A stretch of DNA of 64,000 nucleotides from Flaccisagitta enflata (GCA_965153355.1 OZ231126.1:40734001-40798000); one strand, 5' to 3'. Counted from the first letter of the stretch, positions 28,301 through 48,734 are shown. Notes: a model not told the origin generated them from the letters alone. Made by a program: numbers and translations.

Positions 28301-29794
28301 TGAGAGAGAGAAAATATATATATTGTCTGACCGGCAGAGGGATAGACAGACAGACCCCTCAGGAAACTGAAGGACAGGAAGGCAGATACACAGACATACT
28401 GAAAAGAAAAGAAAAGAAAGTAAGACGGCAACAGAGAGAGACAAATAAATAGTTAGATACATGGACAGATAGTGAGATAGACAGAGGCCGACACAAAGAG
28501 AATCCCTTTCACGCTTTCATCAATCTCACTCTCTTGCTTTTGCTCTAAACGTGGAAAAGGCAAAAAAAAAAAAAAAAAAAAAGAAAAGAAAATTAGGGAA
28601 AAATGAAGAGAGAAAAAAATATGAAGAGAAGCGGAAAAAACGCTAGGCCTAGGCCAATGTCTGACAAAAGGATGCTATACAGGCAAGATGAGAGTCTTAG
28701 ATGGAGACGAACATTAAACTAGTACTTAAGGCTCGAATGTTTGTTAATCAATATTTATTTGGTGTCAGACTGTCGATGAAGATATGCTCATACAATACAA
28801 TGACTCAATCAATCAATTGTTCCATAAAATGAAAACGCGACAGAAGAATTCGTTGAAATTTAAAAAAAAAAACAACCTTTTTCTTTCTGTAAACCAAAAT
28901 ATAAAAACCTGAATTGGTAAATCAGAGACTGAAAGATGGAGAGAACAAGGCCGGATACACGGCTACCCCAGTCGCGTGCGGGTGGGCAGGGGCAATAATT
29001 GAGGTCAGTGGAACATTTGGGCAGGAGCAATAAGGCCAAAACCCCTATTAACGCCGAAAAAGTAAAGTGTGATGGACCGACGGACAGACCGACAGACCGA
29101 CGGACGGACTGACAAAGTGGGTTGAAGGGTTGCGTAGCACGCGACTAAAAACAAGATACGTATGGTTTCTAAACAGTGTTGCCCTCCGATGATTTGTTGA
29201 ATTTTACTCCGGTTACCATCACTTATTCTTTTTTCAATATGGTAAGCGTCAGTATTTTGGGTTTTTGCTAATTTCTTAGGGTTTATAAAAACCACATCCT
29301 TATTTTTCAATTTGGTTATCGTGACGGATAATATTCCACTTGTCATACAATGTACGTACAGAAAATAGTGTGTGATTTTTTCCCTATTTTCCAATTTGGG
29401 TGAGGAATATTGTTCCGCTTGTCACACAATAGACAAAGAAAAAAAGACAAGAAAAATAAAGATACAAGATACTCTATTTGTACAATATTCTGTAAAGTAT
29501 GATGAGTTTGCGAGGGCATTGATGGGACTTTTGGTTGTGATGTCTGACTATATGTACAATAACCATTCTTCTTTGATGTACAGTTATAGCCTGATATAAT
29601 GGAACCGAGAGTAACGGAAACAGATAATAAACCTGTGCCTTGATATCCGTTGTTGCTGGGTTTAATTGTATGTCAATTACGATGACCGCCAGATAACTTT
29701 CAATGGCAATTCCACGTCTTGCTGAGAAACCATAGAAACAAGGAAATGAAGATGGGAGAGGAGAAGAAAGAGAGAAACTAGTCATCCAAGGATC

Positions 29795-30320
29795 GCACAT
29801 GGTCAGCGGTACCCGATGCCCTGCTGGGAGTGATCCAGTGAAGAAGTGGAGTAAGAGCCGATGCCCTGTAGAACACAGGGGTGAATTTCGAGACATCCAT
29901 CCTTCCATCTGTCCTGAGGGGGCTCTAGATGGCTGATTTAGGCCACTGAAGGCATATTTGAGGACTGGAGGGTATAATTTAGGTTTGGAGGGCTTGTTTT
30001 ATGCTTGGAGGGCTGATTGAAGGTCTGGAGGGCAGATTTGAGGTCGGGAGGGCAGATTTGAGACATGGGGGGCTGATTTGAAGCTAAGAAGGCTGATTTA
30101 AAGTCTTGAGGGCTAAATTGAGGCCTGGGAGGGCTAATTTGAGGCCTCAATGGTCAATGGGGGGGGTGGACGGACGGACAGACAGAAGGACGGACAGACG
30201 GACGGATGGATGGACGGATGGACGGACGGACGGAAGGATGGACGGACGGATGGACGTCTCAAAATTTCCCCCTGTGTTCTGCAGGACATCGGCCCTTTGG
30301 GGCCGCTGCCCAAAAAGGAG
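29795..30320. repeat. Family A repeat with minisatellite and (GGAC)n
   Basis: GGTCAGCGGTACCCGATGCC start, GATGCCCTGTAGAACACAGG left end, 20-bp units GGAGGGCAGATTTGAGGTC, then a GGAC/GGAT run (30170-30258), then right end CCTGTGTTCTGCAGGACATC followed by GGCCCTTTGGGGCCGCTG. Confidence 0.85.
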
Positions 30321-30379
30321 AAGGAAATGAAAAAAAAGATTTTACGATGCCGGGAAAAGAGGACCAAACTTGTCTAACA

Positions 30380-30478
<99 letters not shown>

Positions 30479-31367
30479 TGAGAAACAGACACATCATTTC
30501 ATACCCCATCAACCTATAATCTTCGTTCTGGCTTTCCCTCTTCCCGATCTCTACTACCTAGGGCAAAAGTCATTATTCACTTCAGAAAAAGTTCATCAAC
30601 TGAATCAGTATTTATAGAGTTAGGGATTTCTTTTTTTTTTTTCAGTACCTCAGTTGACGTCCCGTCTAGGCTATGAGTGCTTCCATTTGGCTGACCAATG
30701 CTTACGACTTTTTTCCTCACGGCGACAGTCGCCATTACTGGTACTCTTCAGCCCACACTCCACAGCCCACGCTGCACATTTCAAAAGGCCAAAATCCACA
30801 TTCTACACTCTAATTTCCACAAACTCACTCCACTGCCAACACCCAGCAGTCACATTTCTCAGTTCTTAGAACTTCTTACCACACTCTCCCTCCACCTACA
30901 CAGTGCTTTTTTGACTTTTGTTTTTCATACGTCATTTTGTTTGTGGTTATGTCATAAATTATCAATCTGTCGTGAATCAGTGAAGAGAGAACACAAAGGT
31001 AGCGACATATCTGTGGACCCTTTGTCGGTTATGTACCGAAGTCTCGCTTGAAATTTTTTTTACGCGACAGTACACCCTACTCTGTCGGTCCTTTGGCTGG
31101 TCGGTCCCCCTTTTAATTTTTTGGTCGTATATGAGCTTTTTAAGCTCACTGCCCCTGCCCAAACGCCCGAATGACCTTCTCTATCACTGCCCCTGTTCAC
31201 CTGTACGTGACAGGGGTAGCCGTTTTTCCGCCCTTGTTTTATCAAACACCCGGTTGATGGTGCGGCAGTCATTTCTATAATATTTACTCTTTCAAACCAA
31301 TCTCTTCCCTCCTTTGATTCCTTTTTTTTTCTCAGTGGCTCCAATCTGTCAATTCTGAGATCAAATA

Positions 31368-31489
31368 ACAAGGCCAAGTAGGCCAATAAGGTGCGACTTG
31401 TGGATCGTCGAACGAATGCGTTACCCGACCAACCAACAGACCAACCAACGGACACAACCAGTTATATAGGTGCTTTGTCGCACCTAAAA
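31368..31489. mobile_element. Family C repeat
   Basis: AACAAGGCCAAGTAGGCC start, GGTGCGAC near the left and GTGCTTTGTCGCACCTAAAA at the right (inverted GGTGCGAC/GTCGCACC), CCAACC middle. Second copy at 36009-36130; relatives at 20847 and 57490. Confidence 0.8.
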
Positions 31490-31599
31490 AGACGACTTGC
31501 AGGAAAAAGTCGGGGATTCTTTTCTTTTTCCTTTCTTTTTTTTTTAATGACAAAAATTCTATGCGTGCGTGATGTGTGAACGACGTTTGTGTGTGAGTG

Positions 31600-31707
<108 letters not shown>

Positions 31708-32867
31708 ATGTGCGTGTATATGTGTGTGTGCGCGAAAGACATAGAAACGGTTCAAAACCACACACAATCATGAGGCCTGAATAAAGACAATCACAATTTC
31801 ATGACATACAATTTGTCTACACTTCAATGACTCAGTCTCAATGCAAACATTTGTTTATAGTTTCTTTTTTTGCCAAGCCTCCATCGGCTTATCTTAAAAC
31901 CACATGATCGACAATACCATCGACATTTCGCTTATCTTAAAACAACACAACTTGAATAAACAAATAGTCCAAGACTTCAATAGAGCCGATATGGCAATGT
32001 ATTTGGGTGGTTGTGCGTTTTCTTGGGTTGGGAGGATTAAGAAATGAATGGTGGGTGACGGTGATGGTTGAGCCTGAGGGTATTTCTAGTAAGATGGAGT
32101 TTCTTCGGAGGTCTTGGTTCATGGTGTCTGCTCCGTTACAATCGAAGCTGGAATTGCTGTGGCAATTGTGGCATAACATTTACAGAAATGTTAAGGATTT
32201 TGTTGATTTCATACACATTTCATTCTTAATTGATCATATTGTATATACAACAATAAGCCAATCGTTAAGAGCTGTTATTTTTCTACTTCTCTGTTAGCAT
32301 AGATTTTTAAGTAGTAGTTGGATTGGATGGTGACGTGTGCCCTGTTGCTCTTGCTAACGAATATAGTATGAATTTGCCAAATGAATTCTAAATGTACATG
32401 GGGACGTACACATATTATTTTATCCCATACTTCTCCAATAATTTTCTATACTTAATATATACTTGCCTTATATTTATCCTACACTTATCATGTACTAATC
32501 TTTTCAAAGCCCTATCGCATGCATCCCTTGTCTTCCCACATACCTCTTCAAATGCCCCCCCCCTCAACAACAACCTTGAAACGAGGCAGTTTTTATCAGT
32601 TTAATGCCGCGTTCAATCTGAAACTTTGTGTGGAGGAGGAAAGATACAGGCTGAGACTGGAGGCAAAAAAGAGATAATGGGAGAAAAACAGACAGACAGA
32701 CACAGAGGTTGAGTGTCAGACAGACAGACAACCAGATAGACAGACTGACAGGTAGACAGTTAGAGCGTCAGATAGACAGACAGACAGACAGACGGAGACA
32801 AAGGAAAATAGAAACAGACAGACGGAGATTAAGACAGTATGACAGATAACCAGACAGACAGATTTAA

Positions 32868-37550
<4,683 letters not shown>

Positions 37551-37564
37551 TCGCCCAAGGGCAA

Positions 37565-38305
37565 TATATGGTCAGCGATACCCTTTGCCCTGCTTTGAGT
37601 GATTGTGAGTTGGAGTGAGGGGAAGCAGGGCAGCGGCCCCGAAGGGGACGAAGTCCTGTAGAACACAGGGGGACTTTCGTTTGTCCTGCGTTACCTAGAT
37701 GAGATGCTACATAGAGGGTTGACTGAAGGCCTTCAAGAGCTGAAATTGAGGTCAAAGAAGGCTGATGTAAGGCCTGAGAATGCCAATTGGAAGGTTGAGA
37801 GGACTAACTTGAGGCCTAATTTGAGGCATGAGAGGACAGGTTTGAGGCATGGGAATTTCGATTTGAGGCCCGCGAGGCCTAGTTTGAGGTCTGAAAGGCC
37901 AGGTTTGAGGCCTGAGACTTTAAATTTGAGGCCTGAGAGGCCGGATATGAGGCCTGAGAGGCTGGATTTGAGGCCTGGGAGGCTGGATTTGAGGCCTGGG
38001 AGGCTGGATTTGAGGCCTGAGAGGCTGGATTTGAGGCCTGAGAGGCTGTATTAGAGGCCTGAGAGGCTGGATTAGAGGCCTGAGAGGCTGGATTTGAGGC
38101 CTGAGAGGCTGGATTTGAGGCCTGAGAGGCTGGATTTGAAGCCTGAGAGGCTGGATTTGAGGCCTGAGAGGCCAAATTTTAGGCCTAAGGGGCCTGATAA
38201 GGGGGGACGCATGAACGAACGGACAAACGAACGAACGAACGAACGAAAGTCCCCCTGTGTTCTACAGGACTTCGTCCCCTTCGGGGCCGCTGCCCAAAAA
38301 GGACA
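37565..38305. repeat. Family A repeat with 21-bp minisatellite
   Basis: Left end GCAGCGGCCCCGAAGGGGAC then GAAGTCCTGTAGAACACAGG; right end its inverse (CCTGTGTTCTACAGGACTTC then GTCCCCTTCGGGGCCGCTGC). The middle is about 20 units of GAGGCCTGAGAGGCTGGATTT type (37,870-38,190), then GAAC/GAACGAAC. This is the cleanest example of the family. Confidence 0.9.
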
Positions 38306-38369
38306 GACACAAGGAAAAGTAACTACGTGAACATAAGTCAGAGGCACAGCAAGAGACTATAGATCAGAG

Positions 38370-39195
38370 CAATACGAAAGACACAGTCAGGATGAGTCCA
38401 AAACACAGGATAGAAATGCGAGCCTGCCATCTTAGATAGACGTAGTGAAAGACACGGAAACAGAACCATAACAATCAGAGACAGAGATAAAGACAGCGAC
38501 AGAGATAGTCCCAAGAACATGGAATAACAATGGTAAAATGCGAGCACACAACCTCAGCATCACAATTCACAAGCAGAGATAGAGGCCTAGACATCGACAG
38601 AAACCAGAAGGTGCCTAAAACATAGATTGAAAATGGGAGCAAGCAATCTCGCTATCACAAACAGAGATAAAAACCAAGACATCGACAGAAACCGAGACAC
38701 TGACAGAGACAGTGCCCAAAACTTGGAATGAATTAGCGAGCACACAACCTCCCCATCACAAACAAAGACGGAGACCAATACAATGACAGAAACTAAGACA
38801 GTGACAGAGACAGTGCCCAAAACGTGGATTGAAAATGCGAGCACACATCCTCGCCATCACAAACAGAGACAGAGACTAAGACAGAAACAGAGATAGTGAC
38901 AAAAACGTAGAGTGAAAATGCAAGTATTCAACTGCGCCATTACAAACAAAGACAAAGACCAAGACAACGACAGAGACAGTGTCAAAAACATAGAATGAAA
39001 ATATAAGCACGCAACCTCGCTATCACAAACAGAGACAGAAACCAAGACAGAAACAGAGACAGTGCCAAAAACATAGAATGAAAATGCATGCAATCTCGCC
39101 ATCACAAACAGAGATAGAAACCAAGACAGTGAGAGAGTCAGTGCCAAAAACATAGAAAAAAAAATGCGAGCACGCAACCTCGCCATCACTCCCAT
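38370..39195. repeat. About 85-90-bp tandem minisatellite
   Basis: About nine degenerate units with CCTCGCCATCACAAACAGAG, then ACAGAGACAGTGCC, then AACATAGAATGAAAATGCGA. The - strand open frames (repeated SVSVCDGEVACS) come from the array. Confidence 0.85.
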
Positions 39196-40069
39196 GAGTC
39201 ACGTTTAACAACAGTTTCGTCTCTTTCCTGGTCTTGGAGGAAAGTTTCGCAAGAACATTTGTAAGAACTATGGTTTATTCAAACAAGGCGATGAGATGTC
39301 CAATAAATGCGTCCTCTTTTAACATGAGATAATATAAAAGAGATGTAGAAATCAAGAGACCATCCTCAAAATCGCGTCGAGAAATTTTCGCGCTACAGAC
39401 AGACATACCTAAGGACCTTCAGACCAATGTATTTACGGACATCCCCTTATAGAGATGCGAGTACGTATTTAAGTACTGAAGAAAAACTGAGATATTGTCG
39501 ATGCTGACAATAACGACCACGCTGGCAGCCCCGACTGTGCATGACCTATCGCTTAAAGGGACATGAGCGACTCTGATTATGGGCGATGAAACAAGTGGCT
39601 TAGAAAGAGCTAACATGTTCAAAATGAGGCAATGGCTGATAGTGACTATCCTAGGCTTATTCGAAAAGATTTGGTCGGTGTAAGGATTGCTGTTTTATGC
39701 TAGGATTGCAATTCTAAATATCAATTCAATTTCACATGAAAATACATGTAGCACATAGACAAATATTGGCAAACGACGAAAGAAAAAGATCACATAAGAC
39801 GGCCAATTTTCGAAGGAAAATTAAGTGTTTCACCGTACTTTTTGCATCTTTATCAGAACAACAATGAAGCTAGAATGCTTTTAGTAAACAAATTGTCTCT
39901 TAAGACAATTGGCGTATACCTTTATACAATATTCTGACCTAGAAAGTAATTTGAACTATGCGATTCTAGTGAAAACAAGCAGTAAAATGACCATTTTCAG
40001 CAAATTTCTGCTTACAATTTTTTTCATTTCCTGTGGTCTTACTTCTAAGAAAGCCAAACACAGGGAAAT
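39196..40069. other. Unannotated stretch
   Basis: AT-rich, with a GAGATGCGAGTACG fragment near 39452 resembling the end at 54285 (family C-like, inverted). No gene seen. Confidence 0.4.
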
Positions 40070-40165
40070 TTTGTATTTTGAAAAACATAGTTCTCTCTGC
40101 AATCGATTTGGGAAGAGAACTATGTTCTTTGTTTTTTAATTTTTTAATTTTCTATGCAAATTTAG
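40070..40165. repeat. Hairpin H2
   Basis: Stem AAAAACATAGTTCTCT (40081-40096) with AGAGAACTATGTTCTTT (40114-40130), followed by TTTTCTATGCAAATTT, the complement of the outer arm in H3. Confidence 0.65.
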
Positions 40166-40357
40166 AATCTAAACCCTCTCAGTGACCAAAAATGGAAAAA
40201 AAAGATTTTTTCAAATAGTTTTGTTTAGAAACATTGGCTCAACTTTGTCCTTTTTGCTAAATGAATGTAAAATTTTTCATTTGAATATTATGTCTGAGCT
40301 ATCTGAATCACTTTTATTCACCTATTTTTCCATTTCCATTCATTCATGATTCGTTCG

Positions 40358-40589
<232 letters not shown>

Positions 40590-41199
40590 TGCCTTCAGAA
40601 TGAAAAAAAAAACAGCATCTGCCTTTCAATGATACATGTCGCTCTCTCTGTCTCATCTTGGGCACTTTCTCTTTTCGCTATCTTTGTCTCTTTTGACTCT
40701 AAACCGTGACGGGATAAACGCGATCAGACAAGCAAACTGAGGATATCTCTTGAAACAAAGAGCAAGGAAACACAAAAAAACAAAACTAGAACAAAAACAG
40801 GAAAAAGAACTTAAAACGTCGTTCCAAACGCCCTCAGGTGGAAAGAATAAGGATGCGTTGAGAGAGAGAGAGAGAGAGATTGGCAGACATACACAGAGAC
40901 AGGTAAATAGACTGAACTGCAAGACATAATGACTCACCACTTAGATCCAGTGTATGGGTTGAGCGTAAGTTTCCATATCTATATCTACAGCGCGCAATAA
41001 TTCATGATAGACCGCTGCCCTCAAAAACAAAGAGTATTAATAGTGAAAAATAGATGAATTTCCGTCATAACCTTGTTTGTTTTGATTCTTTATTGTCAAC
41101 AAAGAATAACAGAATGTCGAACCATGATGATTTATGAGACTGCAATGGAGGAGCGCGAGCGTGATGCTTCCAGATGAAGGGAGATGATGATAGTGATGA

Positions 41200-41202
41200 A
41201 AC

Positions 41203-41267
<65 letters not shown>

Positions 41268-41310
41268 GTAATGATGATAATGATGATGATAATGATGATG
41301 ATGTCGATTG
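41200..41310. repeat. (GAT)n microsatellite
   Basis: About 35 GAT triplets with GGTAAT and AATGAT variants. Confidence 0.97.
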
Positions 41311-41389
41311 ACATCATTACTTTATTGATTTGCTTTGTTCAGGGGTGTAAGAATTTGTGGCATCAGAATCATTTCCCCCTAGTCTTTGA

Positions 41390-41745
<356 letters not shown>

Positions 41746-41899
41746 AGGGTTGAAGTTGTTTTGGTCGTCCCTACTCTTGTTCTTGATATTTTTGTTGTTC
41801 TTGCCTACTGTCAATAATTCTTGGGATTTGGGTCAAATCCTACCTGAGCCCATGGATCAAATACCCAGATTGCATCTAGAGATAGTTTAGGGAAGGAGA

Positions 41900-42013
<114 letters not shown>

Positions 42014-42175
42014 CAGACCAAAAGACAGGGATGAAAATAGACAGTAAGACCTTAAGTCAGAGAAAAAGACAGAAAATTGAAAACAAAGACAGAAAACAAA
42101 ACAAAAAAACAAAAAAAAAACAGAAAAAAATAAAAAACAGAAAAACAGAAAGAAAGAACGAAGGAAAAATAGGAA

Positions 42176-42208
42176 ATAATGAAAGAAAGAAAGATAGAAA
42201 GAAAGAAA

Positions 42209-42286
<78 letters not shown>

Positions 42287-42290
42287 AGGA

Positions 42291-42326
<36 letters not shown>

Positions 42327-42350
42327 ATGAAAGAAAAAAAGAAAGAAATA
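42176..42350. repeat. (GAAA)n microsatellite
   Basis: 175 bp of GAAA/GGAA. Followed by GACA repeats at 42430-42500. Confidence 0.96.
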
Positions 42351-42769
42351 CAAAGAGCGTATTTGCCACATTTTCCCATATTTCTCTATGTGAGAATAGT
42401 GAGGAATTTTGTTCCGCTTGTCGTACCGATCGACAGCCAGCCAGCCAGACAGACAGACAGACAGAAAGACAGTCAGACAGAGCGGCAGACAGACAGAAAG
42501 AAACCTAGATGGACAGATGGAAGAACTGGCAGAAAGTGGACGGAAGGAGAGGTCGACAACGACGGAGCAATGAGACAAGGGATCATTATCCGAGTGGATT
42601 GCAGAATTGCAGGTCTCTTTGGAGCCACCTCTTCTTCCGCTTCCTCATCTTGCTCCTTCTCTTCCTTATCTTTTCTGCCTCCTTTGTGTCGCAGCCACGC
42701 GTGAGGAATGGACTTCAATGACACCCCCCCCCCCAAAAAAAAGGGTTGGTATAGATTGTCGTTCACGAG

Positions 42770-43290
42770 AGAGGGAGCGGTATGAGGTGATGCTCACAGG
42801 AGAGGCAGAGAGAGGTCTAAAATGACACCTACCGGAGACGGCGCGGTTAAAAAGTGATGCCAAATGGGAAGGCAGTGGAATAGAGTGACGCCTATGTTAC
42901 AGGAAAGGAAGCGGCATAAAGTTACGCCCACAGAGGAAGGAGTGGTGACTCACCACTGGTGAGTGCGACGCATAAAGGGGAGAAGGTGGTCAAGAGCTCG
43001 GCGTTCGCAAGCTTTTATTTCAATTGACACTTACTAGTAACGGTATGGTAAAACTTGACAGTCACGCGTGTGGAAGATGTGGAAGGGAAAGTGGGTAGCG
43101 GCCTATGTGCGCCTGACGCAGAGGGTGACGGGTTTCGGTATCAAGTGATGGTCTCAGGAAAGGGGTGAGTGGCGACTACTGAGCTACACTCATAGGGTCA
43201 TCAATTGGCGGCAATTTGGAGTAAAATTTGTAGATGCAGTTTTGTGATGCCCCTAAGAGTTAGTGGTATACCATGATGTCCTTTCGCCAG
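42770..43290. repeat. Degenerate about 50-bp tandem repeat
   Basis: Units share GCGGTAT(A/G)A..TGA(C/T)G(C/T)C..ACAGGAGAGG. Low conservation, about ten units. No gene. Confidence 0.5.
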
Positions 43291-43649
43291 AGACGAGGGC
43301 TGGGGCGAAGAAGGTAAGAATTAAGTTCCGCTTATTGAAAGTTAATATCCCATCTAGTGAAAAAAAAGGCTTTCAACTGGTCAAGAAAAGGGTTTAAGAA
43401 AAATTACAATATTGAGTTTTAAAAGTTTAAAAAGTTCCTGTTTCTTGATATAACTATACATCGTAAAGCTTTAAATAACGTTAAAAGTTGGCTTTTACTA
43501 AAAGTTTTAGTCATGTTTTTTTGGTCCGTTCAACCATCCATAACGCTGTCCGTCACTCGTCATATTTGCAGATCACGGCAAATTTTGTATCACTGCCCTT
43601 GCGAAAATGCAGTCCCCCCTTCGTTGCCCCCATCAACCCAAGCGCGAAT

Positions 43650-44022
<373 letters not shown>

Positions 44023-44166
44023 CCTGAGCATCAGTTTCACATACGCAAGTGCGCGAAAGTGAGACAGCATCTGGCATTTGACCGCAGCGACAATGTCAAT
44101 ATGAGAATCGATTTGAATCTGAGTACAGCATCATGCTGAGTATGAGTGAGATAAAAACAAACCGGG

Positions 44167-44514
<348 letters not shown>

Positions 44515-44759
44515 ACAAACACTGATTATCGGCAAAAAGATGAGGAGGAAATATCGATTTTCGAAAGTCAATGCGGACTACTTGTGCAAGAGAAGTAACC
44601 AAATAATTCCTCAAAAATCACCAACACAAGAGCGAAAAGGTAAGTCGAACGTAAGCAAGCTCAACACTGTCACAGGGCGACTGTCGCCGCCGGTTGGGCT
44701 AGGGCAATAACACATCTGACCGCACATAGACACCAAAGAATGACTTAAACCCCCATCTT

Positions 44760-44787
44760 TGTCTCTCTCTCTGTCTCTATCTCTGAC

Positions 44788-44878
<91 letters not shown>
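44760..44878. repeat. (CT)n/(CTGT)n microsatellite
   Basis: CTGT tetramers at 44789-44822 flanked by CT. Confidence 0.96.
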
Positions 44879-44880
<2 letters not shown>

Positions 44881-44906
44881 CTTAATATCAAGGATTCTTA
44901 GGAATT

Positions 44907-45116
44907 GTAACAAGGCCGTATACACGGCTACCGAAGTCGCATGCGGGTGGGTAGAAGCAGTGATGAAAAAGGTTATTCGAGCAATTGGGCAGGAGCAGTA
45001 ACGCAAAAAAACGCCGGTAAACGCTGAAAAAAGCTAACGCGAACCGACTGACCAACTGACCGGCGGATCGACCGACTGACATAGCGGGTCATAGAGTCGC
45101 GTAGCACGCGACTAAA
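44907..45116. mobile_element. Family B repeat
   Basis: AACAAGGCCGTATACACGGC start, GGGTGGGTAGAAGCAGTGAT block, GACCGACTGAC middle, GAGTCGCGTAGCACGCGACT then AAAAA end. Confidence 0.8.
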
Positions 45117-45604
45117 AATGGGAGATCTTACGGGAATGAGATGAGAAAATGGAAAAATGTAAGAGAGGGGATTTGAGAAAACTGTACTACATGGTTAAGC
45201 TGCCTTATAGCTTTCTATGATAATATAGATTTAGTATGAACATAGCAGTCTTTGGTGGTGTGAACATGCCTCATAATTTAATACGCCTTGATATCATGGT
45301 TCCACCGTATTTTTATAGGTGACTTAACCTGAATCTCTTCCTCTAACTTGGAAACGCGTAGGTGATATAAAAAGGTATCCATCAGAACCTCTATAATGAA
45401 AGATATATGATGATCATAACTATTTTCCTGGAAAAGTATGTCGAGAGAGTTACCTTAGGCTGATAAGAAATGCTGCAAGGAATGATGATGATGGATGAAT
45501 AATGTGATGCCTCCTTCGGGAGGGTATCGGCTTGGGTAGAAAAGTAAACAGAGGTAACAGAAAAAGAAACAAGGAGAGATAAAAAGAAAGAGATGGAAAA
45601 GGAA

Positions 45605-45860
<256 letters not shown>

Positions 45861-46117
45861 AGAGAAAGAGTATGAAAGAAAGAACAAATGAACGAATGAA
45901 AAGGAAGTCGCTTGTAGAATCTCCATCAAAAACGAGAACGACTGAACGAAAGAAAGGGAAGTCGCTTGTAGAATCTCTATCAAAAACGAGAGCATTGATG
46001 GAAATGTCAAATGATTGTCACAGAGTTATTGAGAATGCCATTGCGACCAGAACTGCTTGGATGGAGCGATTAAGCAATTCCATTTAAAGCAAGACTACAT
46101 TATCTTTTTTTTAAATC

Positions 46118-46320
46118 GCTCAGTCGTGTGCTCACAACTCTAGAAACCGTCCATCCAACGTTCACTCATTGGTTGGACAGTCAGTCCGTCTGTCCTCCAT
46201 ACCTATCAATTTAGCCGCTGCTCTAGCCAAAGTGCCTTACTGGCCTCCGACTTCACGGCTGTTTCCCAATACACGCGCACGAGTCTAGGATAGCCGTGTA
46301 TTTGGGTTTGAAACAAGGTG
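46118..46320. mobile_element. Family B repeat, inverted and degraded
   Basis: CAGTCGTGTGCTCACAACTC start, GTCCGTC middle, GATAGCCGTGTATTTGGGTT end. Orientation opposite to 44907. Confidence 0.55.
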
Positions 46321-46499
46321 GTGAGTGTGAATCTTTGTGAAAGTGATTGAGGTTGTTGTGAAAGAGTGTAGGAGGCGAGTCGAGGTCAATGGTTCAAATG
46401 CTGAACCATCATGGGATTGAGTCTATAAATTTCAGCTTGAGTTGAGAGCGTGTTCTTCGTGCTCTATAACGATGATTCCAAAACACATGGTATAATTAT

Positions 46500-46880
46500 T
46501 GGCTTTTCCAGTTGCATTGGGACGCAAGGGTCTTGGAATCTATTGCATATGGCAGTAAAAACAAGATTTTCTGAGAAGTGGTCTTGAAACGTAGTATGAA
46601 GTATGAAGTGGACAAGTTGGTTTTTATAGGACAAGAAAAAAAGTGGATCAACCGGTGTCTAGATATATGTTTTAGCAATTTTTTGACCACCACAGCTTGA
46701 AAGGACATCAAATTTACTGCATTAGGCAGTGTGAAGTCGAATGTTGAAGCAACGTCCTGACACCACAGTGTGGAAAGATAGAAAAACATCAAATGATCTG
46801 CATCACGCAGTATGAACGCATTTGTTTGAGGCAAGGTCATGAAACGCCGCAGTTCGGATTCTAAATTTGGTGTGGATGAG
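46500..46880. repeat. Degenerate about 100-bp tandem repeat
   Basis: Three to four diverged units with CTGCAT(A/C)..GCAGT(A/G)TGAA and GG(A/T)C(A/T)TGAAACG. The 135-codon - strand frame across it has no recognisable domain and is treated as chance. Confidence 0.4.
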
Positions 46881-47020
46881 GGAAAAAGCCTTAAAAACGT
46901 CAAGGAAAAATCTGGAACGATTAAGGCTCAGTGCGAGGGCTTTGATTCTATGTGGAACTCTGAAAATACAGTGAAAATACAGTGAAAATTGCGATCTGGC
47001 TTGAAAGCTGTGAAATTATT

Positions 47021-47023
<3 letters not shown>

Positions 47024-47113
<90 letters not shown>

Positions 47114-47256
47114 AAGTGGATTATTTGAATCAAAACCTCATCATCACCAAAAGAAAAAAAATGAATGAAATTCTGAAATGCCCTTAGGATTAGGTCAATC
47201 CTCGGCTATCAGTCTTAAGTTACCAAGACAGTTTGTTCTTGTGCAAGTATATGTAT

Positions 47257-47305
<49 letters not shown>

Positions 47306-47335
47306 CTCTCTTTCCGTCTCTCTTTCCGTCTCTCC
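47024..47335. repeat. Two (CT)n microsatellites
   Basis: 47024-47111 and 47261-47335, separated by 150 bp of non-coding sequence. The second has CCGTCTCTCTTT variants. Confidence 0.96.
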
Positions 47336-47524
47336 GTCTCTCCATATTTTGAGTCTCTATCAGAAGAACCCCCCAGGCTGGGACCGGATCAAGGTCTCCT
47401 AGGGTCAAAGGTTAGAAAGGAGAGATGGAAGTGGGAGGAGGCAAAAGAGGCAAAAGAGGAGGAAGGGGAAGAAGAAGGGGAAGAAGAGAAAGAAGGGCAG
47501 GAGGAACTAGTCATCCAAGGATCG

Positions 47525-48260
47525 CACATGGTCAGCGGTACCCGATGCCCTGCTTGGAGTGGTTACCTGCAGAGGTGGAGTGAGAGCAGGGCAGCGGCCC
47601 CAAAGGGGGGTGAATTTCCGGACGTCCTGAGAAGGCACATTTGAGGTCTTTGGGGCTACTTTCTTTGTTATTCAATGAGAACATTGAATTTTTTTCCATT
47701 TCATTGTCAATTTTCCATGATATTCAATAGGGATTTGCCATATTTTTTATTCAATGGGAATTTCATATTTTTTTCATTTCTTTATCAATTTTCCATGTTA
47801 TTCAATGGGAATTTTGCATTTCTTAAATTTTCCATGCTATCCAATGGGAACATGAGGCTCAGAAGCTTTGGCGGGGGGGGGGGGACAGACGGACGGACGG
47901 ACGGACGGACGGACCGATGGACGGACGGATGGATGGACGGACGGACGGATGGACGGACGGACGGACGGATGGACGGACGGACGGACGGACGGACGGATGG
48001 ACGGACGGACGGACGGACGGACGGACGGACGGACGGACGGATGGACGGACGGACGGACGGACGGACGGACGGACGGATGGACGGACGGACGGACGGACGG
48101 ACGGACGGACGGACGGATGGACGGACGGATGGACGGACGGACGGACAGATGGACAGACAGATGGACGGATGGACAGACGGACGGATGGATAGATGGAAAT
48201 TCACCCCTGTGTCCTACAGGACATCGCCCCTTTGGGGCCGCCGCCCAAAAAGGAGGAAGA
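47525..48260. repeat. Family A repeat with a 300-bp (GGAC)n/(GGAT)n core
   Basis: GGTCAGCGGTACCCGATGCC start, GCAGCGGCCCCAAAGGGGGG left end, TTTTCCATG(T/C)TATTCAATGGG units (47690-47850), GGAC/GGAT run 47883-48190, right end CCTGTGTCCTACAGGACATC then GCCCCTTTGGGGCCGCCG. Poly-(TDGR) frames are artefacts. Confidence 0.88.
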
Positions 48261-48734
48261 TGAGGGGAAAACGGAGGTGATGGAGGAGAAAAAGGCGGAG
48301 AAGACGGCGTGACAAACTTGCATAACCTTTTTAAATCGGAGACTGTTAAGGGAGGAAATGGATAGAAGGAGGAAAGAAGAGGAAGATATAAAAAATGACA
48401 AGTTGCTCGTGTAAGACATAGTCTGTGTTACCCATTGTCAATTGGTGTAATTTTTTATGGGTATAGTGAGAATGGATCATTATTAGCATTTAGCATTTTT
48501 TGAAAAAGACAACCCCCTCGAGGGGCCTTCCTCAAAAAAAAAAAAATGATTTGTTTGCTGCCCCATAATGAAGTCGAACTTAAGGCCTGTCATATAGTCT
48601 TTGTGAAGACATAGATTTGGTCTCAAGGGTGATTTTCATGTTCACGAATGACTCATGATGAGTCTAAGAAGGTCGAATGTATTGGGTCAATAGCAATAAG
48701 AACGCTATCATCAAAAGAAAAAAGAACGAATCAA

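Noticed and set aside
47675-48280. 201-codon frame rich in TDGR/MDGR
   Set aside because: Reading of the (GGAC)n core of a family A repeat.
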